The notes beneath the pieces are model-generated. The model searched no databases. It saw nothing but the letters and a program-made list of their open reading frames with translations, and had not been told where the DNA came from. Positions 10,183-24,549 of a stretch of 64,000 nucleotides of DNA are shown in pieces. Source of the DNA: Neocallimastix lanati (nom. inval.) (taxonomy: Eukaryota; Neocallimastigomycota; Neocallimastigomycetes; Neocallimastigales; Neocallimastigaceae); the NCBI GenBank assembly GCA_016946835.1, contig JACVTC010000037.1:388501-452500 (forward strand). The letters run 5' to 3'. The position numbers were made by a program, and so were the translations under genes. Positions within the stretch are counted from its first letter, which is position 1; every line of letters starts with the position of its first letter.

Positions 10183-10191
10183 GAGGGGGAG
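10183..10191 (+). promoter_or_regulatory. polypurine tract
   Basis: GAGGGGGAG directly before the 3' LTR, the plus-strand primer site of LTR retroelements. It is one of very few G-runs in this AT-rich region and is shared with copy 2. Confidence 0.9.
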
Positions 10192-10375
10192 TGTGAAATG
10201 AGATAAATATCAAATATAAGAATTAATATTTAATATATTTAACCAATAGAATTAATTATCTAAATGTATAAAATAAGCATTATGTATTTTTTAATTTTTA
10301 TTTTACTTAACACTTTTATAAATAAATAAATACGAAAATATAATATGAATTGTTAATCTTTCATCTGAGTTAATA
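10192..10375 (+). repeat. 3' LTR of copia copy 1
   Basis: 184 bp, identical by eye to the 5' LTR at 4505-4688. It is followed by ATATA, matching the 5 bp before the 5' LTR. Confidence 0.95.
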
Positions 10376-10399
10376 ATATATATATATATATATATAAAA

Positions 10400-10545
10400 T
10401 AACAATTTATGTAAAAAAGAAATTTGTAAAGTGTTAATTTTCTTTTTATTACTTTATATATATATATTTATTTATTTATTACTTTATATATATAATACTT
10501 AATTTCCTATTAAAGTAAATTGTAAAAAGTCAATTTCTTTTATTT

Positions 10546-10580
<35 letters not shown>

Positions 10581-10717
10581 CAAATTTCTTATATACATAA
10601 ATTATAAAGTGTTAATTTCTAATATATATATATATATATATTTATTACTTTATATATATATAATACTCAATTTCCTATTAAGTAAATTGTTAAATGCTAG
10701 TTTTTTTTTTTATATAA

Positions 10718-10740
<23 letters not shown>
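10400..10740. repeat. tandem duplication, period about 178 bp, in TA-rich DNA
   Basis: AAAGTGTTAATTT occurs near 10428 and again near 10606. In both places a TA-repeat, TTTATTACTTTATATATAT, then AATTTCCTATTAA and GTAAATTGT follow in the same order. The two copies differ by small indels. No gene is seen. Confidence 0.7.
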
Positions 10741-10757
<17 letters not shown>

Positions 10758-11250
10758 TTTAATGACATATATGACAAATATAGGAGATAGGGTGTGATAA
10801 ACTGAAAGGAATAAAAAAAAAAAATAAAAAAAGTGTTATGGTAGACTATTTTACTGATGATATTGTTTTTTTTTTTTTTTTTTTTTATTGGCCCACCCCC
10901 TCCTACCTTACATCCTCTCTTCGAAAAAATCTTTTTTTAAAAGCTTGGTATGAACCATCCTACCAAACAATTAATCAATGTGACATATATTGGAATACCT
11001 TTCAAGTGAATCATTGGATTTTAGGAGGCAGTTATTGTTAAAAAGTTATACAGTAAAATAAAATAAAATAATACGGTTCATAGTAATAAAAAAAGTACGG
11101 TATACTTTTTAAAACTTTGTATTCTAGTTTCCTTTCGTCCTTAGTTCACTTCTTGACTCTGTCCCTTTTTACTAAATTTAATAATAATAAATAATAAATA
11201 ATAAAAAATAATAATAAATAATAAATAGTAGTAGAATGGGTAGAGTTTAA

Positions 11251-12056
11251 GAAGATTGTCCCAAGACTTGCCCCTGTTGTGGAGAAGGTAATCATTCTTT
11301 TGAGCATTGAATTTTTAAATGCGATGCTCTTGCATCTTTTAGATGGAATTCTTTAAATTTCATCGATGATCTCTTATGTTTTATTCATTAGGAAGATTAG
11401 AGCGTTTAATTCCTCTTTCTTTCTATGACTCTATTTCTGATTTTGAAGATTATTTCAATCATTATATATACTTGTTCCTTCTTGGTGGGACTTTAGTTTT
11501 AAATGTTCTACATTTCGATAGTGGGGAACAGAGACAATTAAATGAACTACTTCTCAAAGGTTCATCTGAGTCACCTGTTCCAAAAAAATTATGGAACTTG
11601 GCAGAATTCTTAACAAGGGCAATACCTATCATAAGTAGTTCGTTTGAGCTCTCATTTGACAGGTATTTCAAATTACCAAACTTAACTAAGAGCGTCGACT
11701 TCTTACTGATAAGGCATAATGGATAATACAGGATCATCATCTATTTCTACGAAGGGTGAATCTCGCCCTAGTAGTTCAATAAATGATGAATCCCTGGGGA
11801 GAGTTTAATGGACACCACACTATCTATTTTAAAGATGTTACTTCTAGGTTTTATTTCTTTTTTATTTGTTAGGAAGGGAAAAATTCCCGCATAGTACAAC
11901 TTACTGAAATACATAGTATTTTCGAGCTTTTTTATTTTTTTATTTTTTATTTTTAATTTCGAATGTACTTTTCACCTACATGTATTTTTTAAAATAAAAT
12001 TTAATAAAGTTTTGGAAGTGTATCTCTTCCTTGTCTAAAAAAAAAAAAAAAAAAAA
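11251..12056 (+). pseudogene. decayed LINE-like 3' end (zinc-finger region plus poly(A))
   Basis: From 11257 one frame reads as a Cys/His cluster, CPCCGEGNHSFEH, then a stop, then FKCDALASFRWNSL. This resembles the C-terminal zinc-binding region (zf-RVT) that follows reverse transcriptase in many LINEs. The reading continues in another frame at 11376-11726 (GRLERLIPLSFYDSISDFE...). At least one stop and one frameshift break it. A non-coding tail follows and ends in 20 A at 12037-12056, as expected of a retrotransposed 3' end, with AATAAA-like signals near 11992-12007. The region is richer in G and C than its surroundings. Part of 10838-11041 (KAWYEPSYQ...) may belong to it. The family is inferred from pattern only. 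Confidence 0.5.
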
Positions 12057-12077
12057 TAGTAATAATAATAATAATAA

Positions 12078-12149
<72 letters not shown>

Positions 12150-12151
12150 AA

Positions 12152-12185
<34 letters not shown>
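12057..12185. repeat. (AAT)n/(AAAT)n microsatellite and poly(A)
   Basis: A short AAT run, then about 70 bp of AAAT repeats to about 12147, then a 26-base A run at 12160-12185. It directly follows the poly(A) of the LINE-like relic and may have grown from it. Confidence 0.9.
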
Positions 12186-12649
12186 TAAGTATACATGAGT
12201 TAATAATATTCATCAGTATTGATATTAATAAAATTCTTGAGTATTTAATATTTATACTTATAAAATTTATAGTGTAAAATATTGTTATTTATAAATTTTA
12301 AAGAAAACAATATTGATATTGATATTCATAAAATTTTTAATTATATCTAATTTTATTGTTGATATGAATAAAATTTGAACCATTGCAAAGTGGAATAATT
12401 TAAATTATAATTTAATTAATAAAAAATAACTAAAAAAAATTTTCTACTTAGATTAGTTTTAATTATTTAATCTTAATTTAAAAAAAAAAAAAAAAAGTTA
12501 AGAAAAATCTTTAATTTATTATAAAATTAGTATATTTATTATTTATATCCATTAAATAATTATACCCTAATTTAACGTTATTATTTCTATTACAGTCATT
12601 ACAAATAAACTTTTTTTTTTTTTTCTTTTTTTATATTTCTTTAATTTTT
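12186..12649. other. AT-rich spacer
   Basis: No gene is seen. Short related phrases such as AATATTGATATTGATATT recur near 12225-12360, but without clear unit structure. Confidence 0.5.
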
Positions 12650-13000
12650 TTTTAAATTAAAGTAACCATTACATCGGTTTTTCTAATTTTTTTTTGTTTT
12701 TTTATTAAATATAGTGAAAAAAGAAAGTAGTATTGTTCCTATTTAACTCTGGAATATAGTCTCATGTAATAAATACTTGAGAGGTTAAATTAAATTTTGG
12801 AGCTTCATAAAATGTACCATCAGGAAAAAAAAAATATCTTTATTATAATGCGCAAATAATTTTGCTTGGAATGAGAATTGAAGAAATTATTAGATTAAGA
12901 TCTTTTGAATATCATAAAATCCATACCTCTTAACTGTTTTGTAATTCGTTTACATCAGGAATTGCATTAAATGTTTATTATTATATTAAGGATTTAATTG
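12650..13000 (-). pseudogene. degenerate MULE-like transposase fragment
   Basis: On the minus strand one frame reads FPDGTFYEAPKFNLTSQVFIT, a stop, then DYIPELNRNNTTFF and, after a small gap, SLYLIKKQKK (about 12665-12830). The pattern DGTF..AP.F..Q.F.T..Y..E.N...TT.F.L...K is the one I associate with the MULE transposase domain. Upstream sequence to about 13000 reads in broken frames with stops. It can only be a relic. Sequence further upstream on the same strand (13080-13560) may be more of the same gene, but I cannot show it. No terminal inverted repeats were found. Confidence 0.45.
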
Positions 13001-13689
13001 TTTATTTAATACTTCTTATATTAGTTGAGATAAAATTGTACTATACATACTCAAGACATTTTAAAAATCCCATTTCTTGAAAATTTTTCACTTCATTAAA
13101 TATACCCTTGGGCTTTATATCTAAAGAAATTGAACTTTTTTTTTTTTTTTTTTTTTATTTATTTATTTATTTCTTCTTTAATTTTATGTTTTATTATAGA
13201 TATGGATGCATCATTTCTTTTTATATTTTCATTAGATTTAATAATATTTTGAGCTACAGTAGTAAGCGATTGGTTATCATGAAATATGTTATCAGGATTT
13301 TACAGGTTACTAGTAATTCTGAACGTAATTCTGATTGAATTGTCAAAAAAAATGGAATTTTTGTTAAATATTATTATTAATTTGAGATGAATTGTTAGAA
13401 TTTTGATCGTCATTTGAAGAAATATCACAAGAATCATGGGAAATTATGGTATCATTTGAAATGCCACTTGAAGTATAAAATTATTAATGGTATGATTATT
13501 TTTGAGCGTTAGATGAAATCAAGTGAATTATTGAAAATTTTATTTCAGGGTGTGTGTTGGAAATTTTGAAAATTTGTATTTTTTTTATTGTCATTATTTG
13601 ATAAAAAAAAATTTTTTTTTTTTTATTTTTTTTTAAATATTAAAATTTTCAATACTTTTTGAAAAATAATTTTTTATGATTCCTAGTCA

Positions 13690-14170
13690 TTAGAGTTTTT
13701 ATCCAGGCGGTTAGTACTTCGGGACTAACACACATAAAGGTTTAGAGATTGAACCCCACAACTACCTCCTGAATTTATATGGGGAAAGATTTTCATTCTT
13801 CTAGGGTGTTTTTTTTTTTTTTCCCTTATAAATGAAGTTGTTGTTCCCTCGCCATAGTAAATATTCTTGTTGTTAGACACTATAATTGCTAGTGAGGAGA
13901 GCATTTGAACTGTGAGAAGATTAGTATAGTTGAGTATAGTTGTTCCTCCCTCGATGACCGTTCAAGAGATCGTTAAAAAAAGAAGCCCCATCGTATAAAG
14001 CGACATAGAGGAAATGTCTTTCATATTAGCCTCTCTTAGAGAAAGGTCGGCATCGGTACCGAAACGTTAGGGCAAAGAATTTAATGAGAGTCCGATACAT
14101 TTAAGGGAGAGACTAGAGGCCCAATTATCCTCCCCTCTCGTTAATCCCAATCTAAAAAAAAAAAAAAAAA
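13690..14170 (+). mobile_element. GC-rich poly(A)-tailed island, candidate SINE or retro-pseudogene
   Basis: About 480 bp with far more G and C than the surroundings and no long ORF. Near the 5' end TTAGTACTTCGGGACTAA can form a hairpin closed by a cUUCGg tetraloop (about 13709-13726). GATTGAACC at 13747-13755 resembles a Pol III B box. The 3' end reads CCCAATCT followed by 17 A (14154-14170), so the unit looks reverse-transcribed from a plus-strand RNA. No target-site duplication was recognised, which suggests age. Family unknown. Confidence 0.45.
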
Positions 14171-14610
14171 GGAAGGATAATTATCTTTTATTATAAAAAT
14201 TTAATATTAGTTAATATTATATTAAATATTTATGTTTTATTTATATTAAATATATTCTATATTGTTATCTTAATTATTATATTTTTTATTAATTAATATT
14301 AAAATGTATAGTATAAAATGTAAAATAGTAGCACAAAATCTATCTTTTATGTTCTTTGTTAATGTTATTGAAATATTGTATGTAATAATCTCTATAAATA
14401 TATTATTAATATTATATAATTTATAAATACAATGTGACTTATACTTTAAGTATATTAGAATATATTTCAATGTATTTGAAACTTATATTTAATATTTTTC
14501 ACGTATTCTAATATCCCTCCTTAAACCTAGTTATTTCATGATGAATAAATTGGTTTAATGGCGAATAGGTTTATATAAAATTCTCCTATACTTGACATTA
14601 TTAAATCATT

Positions 14611-14664
<54 letters not shown>

Positions 14665-14860
14665 TAAATTAATTTTTAATTTTAAATGAGTGTAATAATT
14701 TTTTTTCATTATATTAATTCTTTAATTTAATTAAAATATTGTTAAAATAATTTCTTAAATTTATTTGTAATATAAAAGTTTCTCTCTAAAACTAACTATT
14801 TGATATTATTACACTACTAATATTGGATGTATCTAAAACAAGTCTTATAATATATGGTTT
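14171..14860. other. AT-rich spacer with long poly(T)
   Basis: Holds a T run of about 47 at 14613-14659. No gene is seen on either strand; the open frames here are short and made of A/T-rich codons. Confidence 0.5.
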
Positions 14861-14870
14861 ATATGTACTA

Positions 14871-14984
14871 TTGACATGATGGAAATCTTTCTCTTGAAGA
14901 GCGATACTATACCATCTCAATTTTATGTGAATACCTCTTATATATTGGGTTTTACATCACTTTCAATGAGAATATTATTGCTAA
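14871..14984 (-). pseudogene. gypsy-like RNase H scrap
   Basis: On the minus strand NNILIESDVKPNI is followed, after a stop and a frame change, by IKLRWYSIALQEKDF. This pattern (..ET/SDhkPl...RW...LqeyDF) is typical of the RNase H domain of Ty3/gypsy retrotransposons. Only about 110 bp are readable. No other part of such an element could be read in the flanks. Confidence 0.35.
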
Positions 14985-16825
14985 ATTTCACATATTTTTT
15001 GGCTTTGTAGTTATAGCGAAAACTATTAAAATAATTTGTTAATAATAAATTGGTGTACTTGATAAAATTATAATTTTCGGGGGTATGAAAATTGATTACA
15101 TTTGTTAATTAAGTATATTATTCTGGCCATTTGAACTTTCAGGTAAATAATATAAATTGTTTTATAAATTTATTAAGATTCAGTATTTCAATTAAGACAC
15201 TTTCAACTTTCAACTTTCAATTTTAATATTTTTTTTTTTTTTTTTTTTTTTTTACTTTATGTTTCCTATTCCCCCCTAAAATCCAAATTACTAAAAGTAT
15301 TTTATATATTTGATTTTTCTAACATCATTATAATAATAGAAGTTTAATAATTATATAGCTTCTTGAATACTTTGCAATCAATATGTACGGTTTATAGATG
15401 GATAAACGTCATCTATTTGAATGTGACTCATGGTTATATTTATTAATTTATTATACCTTTCTTCATGAAGGTTTGCATTATGACTACATAAAATTAGTTA
15501 TTATCTAAACTCATTTCACGTTTGGAATTACCATATTTTTCTTGAATATTTGGGATATTACGCTTTAAATTATTTTGTATGGGATCTCTGACATATAGTC
15601 TCCTCCATTATAGTTGTTAATATATATATATATGCATTTAATATATAAGTACCAATTAAAATATAATATACTGTGGTTTATACATTAATTATAAAATGTT
15701 TCAAAACATTTATGAAGCTTATTTTTCATAAAATTTACATATTCTAACTTGTTAAAATATTAATTATTTTTATTCTTTGTTAACTTTTAATTTTACAGGA
15801 ATAAAATAATTTATATATTAATTTAATTCCTTAATTTGATTTAAATATAATTTTATTTTATTAAATTTACTCATAAAACTAGGTATTTTGTATTATTAAC
15901 GCAAAGATATATCTAATAATAGGAATGTTGTATTCGCAATTATGGTTCATTACAAATAATAAAATTTTTTAAAATAAATAATTATAAGTAAATAAACAAA
16001 TAACTAATAAATAAATAAAATAAAAAATAATAATAAATAAGATATTAATAAAAATATAATAGTAATTATAATATTTAATTATAAAGATATCTTTATATTT
16101 TTTTTTAAACACATAAAGTATTTTTTATGATTTTTCATTTATTAATTTATTTGTTTTTATTTGTTTTTTTCTTTTTTATATAAATTAGAATTTATAAAAT
16201 TTAAACTTTTAAACCATAATTCAACAATATTATTTCTTAAATAAATAATATCGAATAAGATATTAATAAAAATATAGTAATGATATAATAACAAAATAAT
16301 TAATGATATTCAATATAAAGATATTTTACTATTTTTTAATAGAATAATTGTTTAAAAATATAAAGATTGTTAATGATTTTTATATTTGATTATTATTATT
16401 ATTTTTTTTTTAATTATTTATTATAAAGTAGATTAAGTATTTAAACCATAATTTAACAATAATTATTTTTATAACTTCTATTATTATTGTAATTGTCACA
16501 CTCTTAAAATTATATTTTATTTTAAGAAAATTTATTATTTATGTCCTGTTAAGTTTGTCGATTAATATATTTTCTGTTTGTACATATTTTAGTTTAATTC
16601 CTTCCTTCATTAAATTATCTCTGTTAAATTAAAATATTGCATTTTTCAATTTTGAATTTATTTCTTCATTTGTCTGTGAATATTGAAATGAATTAATTTT
16701 AATTAAATAATTAGTATAAAAATTTTTTCTTATCTATAAGATTTTTTTTTTGTTATATAAGAAGTACTTATATTCATAAATTATAATAAATAAATAATTA
16801 TCATAATTACAATAAATATGTTTTA
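14985..16825. other. AT-rich spacer with a decayed local duplication
   Basis: No intact gene is seen. Around 16030-16240 and 16258-16485 two segments share the order GATATTAATAAAAATAT, ...AAAGATAT..., a T-rich stretch and TTTAAACCATAATT(C/T)AACAAT, a diverged tandem duplication with a period of about 230 bp. Confidence 0.5.
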
Positions 16826-19881
<3,056 letters not shown>

Positions 19882-22494
19882 ATGAAGTTCTATAATTTAA
19901 TTGCGTGTGCGTTAGTTTTTTTAAATTTAGTTCTAGCTAATCCAGTTAATAGAAAATGTAAATATTATATTATCTGATAATAATTTCATTTTTTTTAATA
20001 TTATAATTTTTTTTTTTACTAATATTCTTTTAATCTTATTCTCTTATCATTTTAAGGTTACGTTAAAAATAAATCAGATAAATCTACTGATAATTCTAAT
20101 AATATGAATCCATATGAAATTGAACATATCAATACTTTGGATAACTATTTATCAGAATGTACTGTTTTATTAAGAAAAAATGGTGATTTCCCAATCGGTG
20201 ACACCATTAAGAAAATTCATTTATATGGTAATGGTGTTAGAAAAACTATAAAGGGTGGTACAGGTTCTGGTGATGTAAATTCTCGTTCATTCGATACTAT
20301 TGAACAAGCTTTCACTAAAGCAGGTTTCGAAATTTTAACTAAAGATTTCTTAGATAAATATGATAAAGTTTATGATGAAGCTAAAGTTGAATTTAAAGAT
20401 AAATTATTGAAAGAAAATCCAGATAATCCAATGGCTAACATGGGTGTTGTTATGCCTGAACCGGAATACGATCTTCCATATGATAAGGAAGGTGATCTTG
20501 CTCTATATGTTTTAGCAAGAATTTCAGGTGAAGGTAGTGATAGAAAACCTGTTAAAGGTGACGTCTATCTTACGGATACTGAAAGAAAAATGATTTTAGA
20601 TTTAGCTAAAGGTTTCAAAAAGTTTATGCTTGTTTTAAATACTGGTGGTGCTGTTGATTTATCTGGTCTTGATGAAGTTGAAAATATTTTAATTTTATCT
20701 CAACTTGGTGTCAACACATCAAAAACTTTAGTCGATATCATTACTGGTAAGAAATATCCATCGGGTAAACTTACTACTACTTGGACTAAATTCGAAGACT
20801 ATCCATCTAATGATAATTTTGGAGACAATGATGATACTGATTATAAAGAAGGTGTCTATGTTGGTTATCGTTATTTCGATACATTAGATGTTGATGTCAT
20901 GTATCCATTTGGTTTTGGTTTAGGTTACACCGATTTTAAATTTGATATTAAGTCTGCGAAATTGAGTGGAGAAAAGTTTGAAGTTAAAGCATCAGTTACT
21001 AATATTGGTAAATACAAGGGTAAAGAAGTTTTAGAACTTTATTTATCTAAGCCAGGTACTACTATCGATGAACCATATCAAATTTTAGTTAACTTTGCTA
21101 AATCTAAGGAATTAAGTCCAAATAAGAAAGATGATCTTAAATTAAGTTTCAAATTATCTGATTTTGCTAGTTATGACTCTAAGACTGCCACTTATTTCCT
21201 AGATAAAGGTGATTATGTCGTTCGTATTGGTAATTCTAGTAGAAATACTAAACCATGTGGTATCATTAAGGTTGATAAGAGAATTAATGTTAGAAAAGTT
21301 GAAAACAAAATGGGTAAACCTGAATTTAAAGATCTTGTTCCAGAAAATAAAAGAAAACAAGAGGATTTAAGTAAAGTTAATGTATTCCCTCTAAAGGCCA
21401 ATGCTATTAAGCAACAAGTTATTAAATATAATAATAAGAAATATGAAATTTCTGACGCTGTTAAAGCTTTATCGGATGAAGAAAAAGCTAAATTAGTTAT
21501 TGGTGCTTTCCAAGATGGTCCAGCTAGCATTATTGGAGCTGCATCTATTACAGCAGCAGGAGCAGCTGGTGAAACTGCAAGAGTTGCTGATTTAAAACCA
21601 GTAGTTATGGCTGATGGTCCAGCTGGATTAAGACTTGCTAAAGATTATTTCATAGATGAGTATGGAGCTCATTCTACTGAAGGTTCTTTCCCTCCTTCCA
21701 TGTTAGAATTCTTCCCTGAAGAAACTAGAGCTTACCTTGAATCACTCTCTCCAAAGCCACCAAAGAATGCTAAGATTTATCATCAATATACTACTGCTAT
21801 TCCAATTGGCACAGCAATTGCTCAAAGTTGGAACAGCAAATTTGCTGAACTTTGTGGTGATATTGTTGGAAGTGAAATGGAGATTTTCAAAATTCAATTA
21901 TGGCTAGCTCCAGCTTTAAATATTCATAGAAATATCTTATGTGGTAGAAACTTTGAATATTATTCTGAAGATCCATTGATTAGTGGTGCTTTCGCTTCCT
22001 CTATAACTAAAAGTGTTCAAAAGCACAACAATACATTTGTTACTATTAAACACTTTGCTGCTAATAACCAAGAAACCAATCGTTATCTTAACAGTAGTAA
22101 TGTTTCCGAAAGAGCTTTAAGAGAAATTTATTTAAAGGGCTTTGAAATTGCAATTAAGAATTCTCATCCAAAAGCTATTATGACATCTTATAATTTAATT
22201 AATGGAATTCATACTAGTGAAAGTAAAGAATTAACTTCAGATATTTTAAGAAATGAACTTGGATTCGATGGAATTGTTATGACTGATTGGGTAATGAACA
22301 TGAGTGGTGATAACAAATATCCAAATCCAACAGCTTATAAGGTTATTAAAGCTACAGGAGATATATATATGCCAGGATCTAAAGCTGATTATGAAAATAT
22401 TCTTAATGCTTTAAAAGAAGGAAGTTTAAGTATGGAAGAATTAGAAATTAGTGCATCTAGAATCTATAATTTAGCTAAAGAATTTGAAAATTAA
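19882..22494 (+). CDS. secreted GH3 beta-glucosidase with permuted domains
   Basis: Two exons, join(19882..19957, 20057..22494), 837 aa. Exon 1 encodes a signal peptide (MKFYNLIACALVFLNLVLA, then NPVNRK). The 99-bp intron has GTAAAT at the donor and TTTTAAG at the acceptor, and joins in phase to give a Cys codon. The domain order is unusual: GH3_C-like domain at about 50-320 (ECTVLLRKNGDFPI, GNGVRKTIKGGTGSGDV, YPFGFGLGYTDF near 308), a fibronectin III-like domain at about 325-420, then the GH3 N-terminal TIM barrel from about 490. The barrel carries GPAGLRL, RNILCGRNFEYYSEDP, KHFAANNQ (about 689) and MTDW with the nucleophile Asp769. This circular order is known in beta-glucosidases of rumen bacteria such as Ruminococcus albus. 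Role: releases glucose from cello-oligosaccharides outside the cell; exact substrate is inferred. Confidence 0.93.
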
Positions 22495-23994
22495 ATAAAA
22501 AATATAATTAAAAATTTTTTTAAAGAAGAAATTTAAATATATAGAAAAACACTAAATTTAAATTATATGATTTAAAAAAAAAATTAAAAAAAGGAATCTA
22601 CTAAAACTTAATATTATTATATAAATTTATAAAAAAAAAAAAAAAATGTAATTAAAAAAATGTAAAAATATATAAAAATATAAAATATATAAAATTATGT
22701 AAAATAAATAAAAAATATGAAAGAATTAATAAAATTATGAAATATATAAATAAACAATAAATGATATATAACTTGTATTGTTTTTTATAGTTTATATAAT
22801 TTAAAATATATATGTATAATAAAAATTAATATAAAAGACATTTTTTGAAACATTTCAATTTATTTAGTATTCTCAAACCTTAATTATTATGTTAAGAATT
22901 TTGTTTTTTTAAAATAAAACTTAATTAATAATAATTATAATATTTTTCAATATTTCATAAATTTCCTAAATATTTGATGGTGATTTATTTTTTTAATTAT
23001 GAAATTAATTTTAAAAATATTGATAATCTTAAAAATTTTCCTGTTGTCCTAATATAATTTACATAAAAGATATTAGAATAACAGGAAATCTATCTATGAA
23101 CATATAAAAATATATTAAATTTTATAAAATTAATAAAAAAAAAATTTTTTTTTATTTAATTAAAAATAGTACAACATGCAATAAATAAATATTTATCAAT
23201 AATAAATAGATAAATATTAATAAAAATAAATAAATTATTATGAAATACTCAAAATTATATATATTTTATCATATTAATAATTATTCAAGATAACTAGTAA
23301 TAAATAATAAACTAATTTAGGTTAATAATATATAGAAAGATAAAATAAATACTTTTAATAAAAATAAAATAAACTTAATTATATAAATACTTTTTATTAT
23401 CTAAAAATATAAATGAATACTTCTTTTAAAATTTATATATTGAATATTGAATAAGAGTCTTTTAATTATAATAATTTTTAAAATGCAATTTATTAATATA
23501 TCACATATTTAAAAAAAAATTAAACTAATGATTTTTTGTTTTAAAATATTTTTAAAAGCAATATTATAATTTACTTTTTTAATTTTTTACATATTGGAAT
23601 TAATTTATTGAAAATATATATATATATTTTTTATTGCAATGTACTAATAACTGCATATAATCTTAATATAATATGTATTTCTCCTTTTATCTTAATTTAC
23701 AATATATTTATAAATTATATATACAGCATTATTTTTTATTGTTTTAATTTTGTTTATGTTTATACTAAACAAAAGAAATATATTTAGATAAAATAAAATA
23801 AATAAAAATATTATTATAAATTAGAATTCCATATTAAATAATTAAAATATGGTATTAATTAAGGAATTTGAGCTTTATAAAGTAATATTTATTTTTTTTT
23901 ATTCATTACTTAATATTAAAATTTTATATTACATATTTAAAAATAAAACAATTTGTGTAATATCCTAATCCTCAAAAATATTTTAAAAGGGAGA
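22495..23994. other. AT-rich intergenic
   Basis: 3' flank of the GH3 gene followed by about 1.4 kb of A/T-rich DNA. No gene or clear repeat is seen on either strand. Confidence 0.55.
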
Positions 23995-24232
23995 GTTGCA
24001 TTTCCCCAAGTTGCATTTCCCCAAGTTGCTTTTCGCCAGGTTGCATTTCGACAAATAGAGTATTGATATAAATAAATGAATAAATAAATAAATATTAATT
24101 CAAAATAATTTTTTTTAAAATTGTTTTTATTCGATATTAATAATATTTAATTTTATTTATTTATTTATTTATTTAATAATTTTCAATTTGGCGAAAAGCA
24201 ACCTGGCGAAATGCAATTTGGCGAAATGCCCC
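23995..24232. mobile_element. 238-bp foldback element made of 15-bp units
   Basis: The left arm is four direct 15-bp units: GTTGCATTTCCCCAA twice (23995-24024), GTTGCTTTTCGCCAG (24025-24039) and GTTGCATTTCGACAA (24040-24054). The right arm holds three units in inverse orientation: TTGGCGAAAAGCAAC (24188-24202), CTGGCGAAATGCAAT and TTGGCGAAATGCCCC (to 24232). The centre is roughly palindromic too, AAAT repeats on the left and ATTT repeats on the right. There is no ORF. It looks like a non-autonomous foldback/MITE-type element; no target-site duplication is clear. Confidence 0.75.
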
Positions 24233-24514
24233 ACACCCAAATATTAATATTTAAAAGAATAATTACCTATATGATATAATTATGTATATAAATTTAGTTT
24301 TTTCAAAAACAATTTAAAAATTTCTTTCTATTAATATTTATTTACTATAGATTATTGAAGAAAAATGAATCAAAAATATATATGTATTAACTAATTTTAT
24401 TATATTAGCCAATTCAATATTATCATTTCTTTTAATTTTTTAAAATGATTATTTAAATTATTTGAAATATATAAATAAATTTTTTAAATATAAACAAATT
24501 ATTAAAATAGTACA

Positions 24515-24549
<35 letters not shown>

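Larger units (their letters stand above)
4505..10375 (+). mobile_element. Ty1/copia LTR retrotransposon, copy 1 (5871 bp)
   Basis: This is a full-length element with two 184-bp LTRs (4505-4688 and 10192-10375) that look identical by eye, a primer-binding site directly after the 5' LTR, a leader with tandem repeats, a gag ORF, a pol ORF and a G-rich polypurine tract (10183-10191) directly before the 3' LTR. Both flanks read ATATA (4500-4504 and 10376-10380), consistent with a 5-bp target-site duplication, though the target is a TA run so this alone is weak. Domain order protease, integrase, reverse transcriptase, RNase H is the Ty1/copia (Pseudoviridae) order. Identical LTRs imply recent insertion. 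Gag and pol are in different frames (see those entries). Copy 2, almost identical in protein sequence, lies inverted at 34400-40448. Confidence 0.95.

Noticed and set aside
10838-11041. 67-codon frame with KAWYEPSYQ-type sequence
   Set aside because: Not reported as a gene; at most it is an upstream part of the LINE-like relic. The poly-Phe part is a T run.
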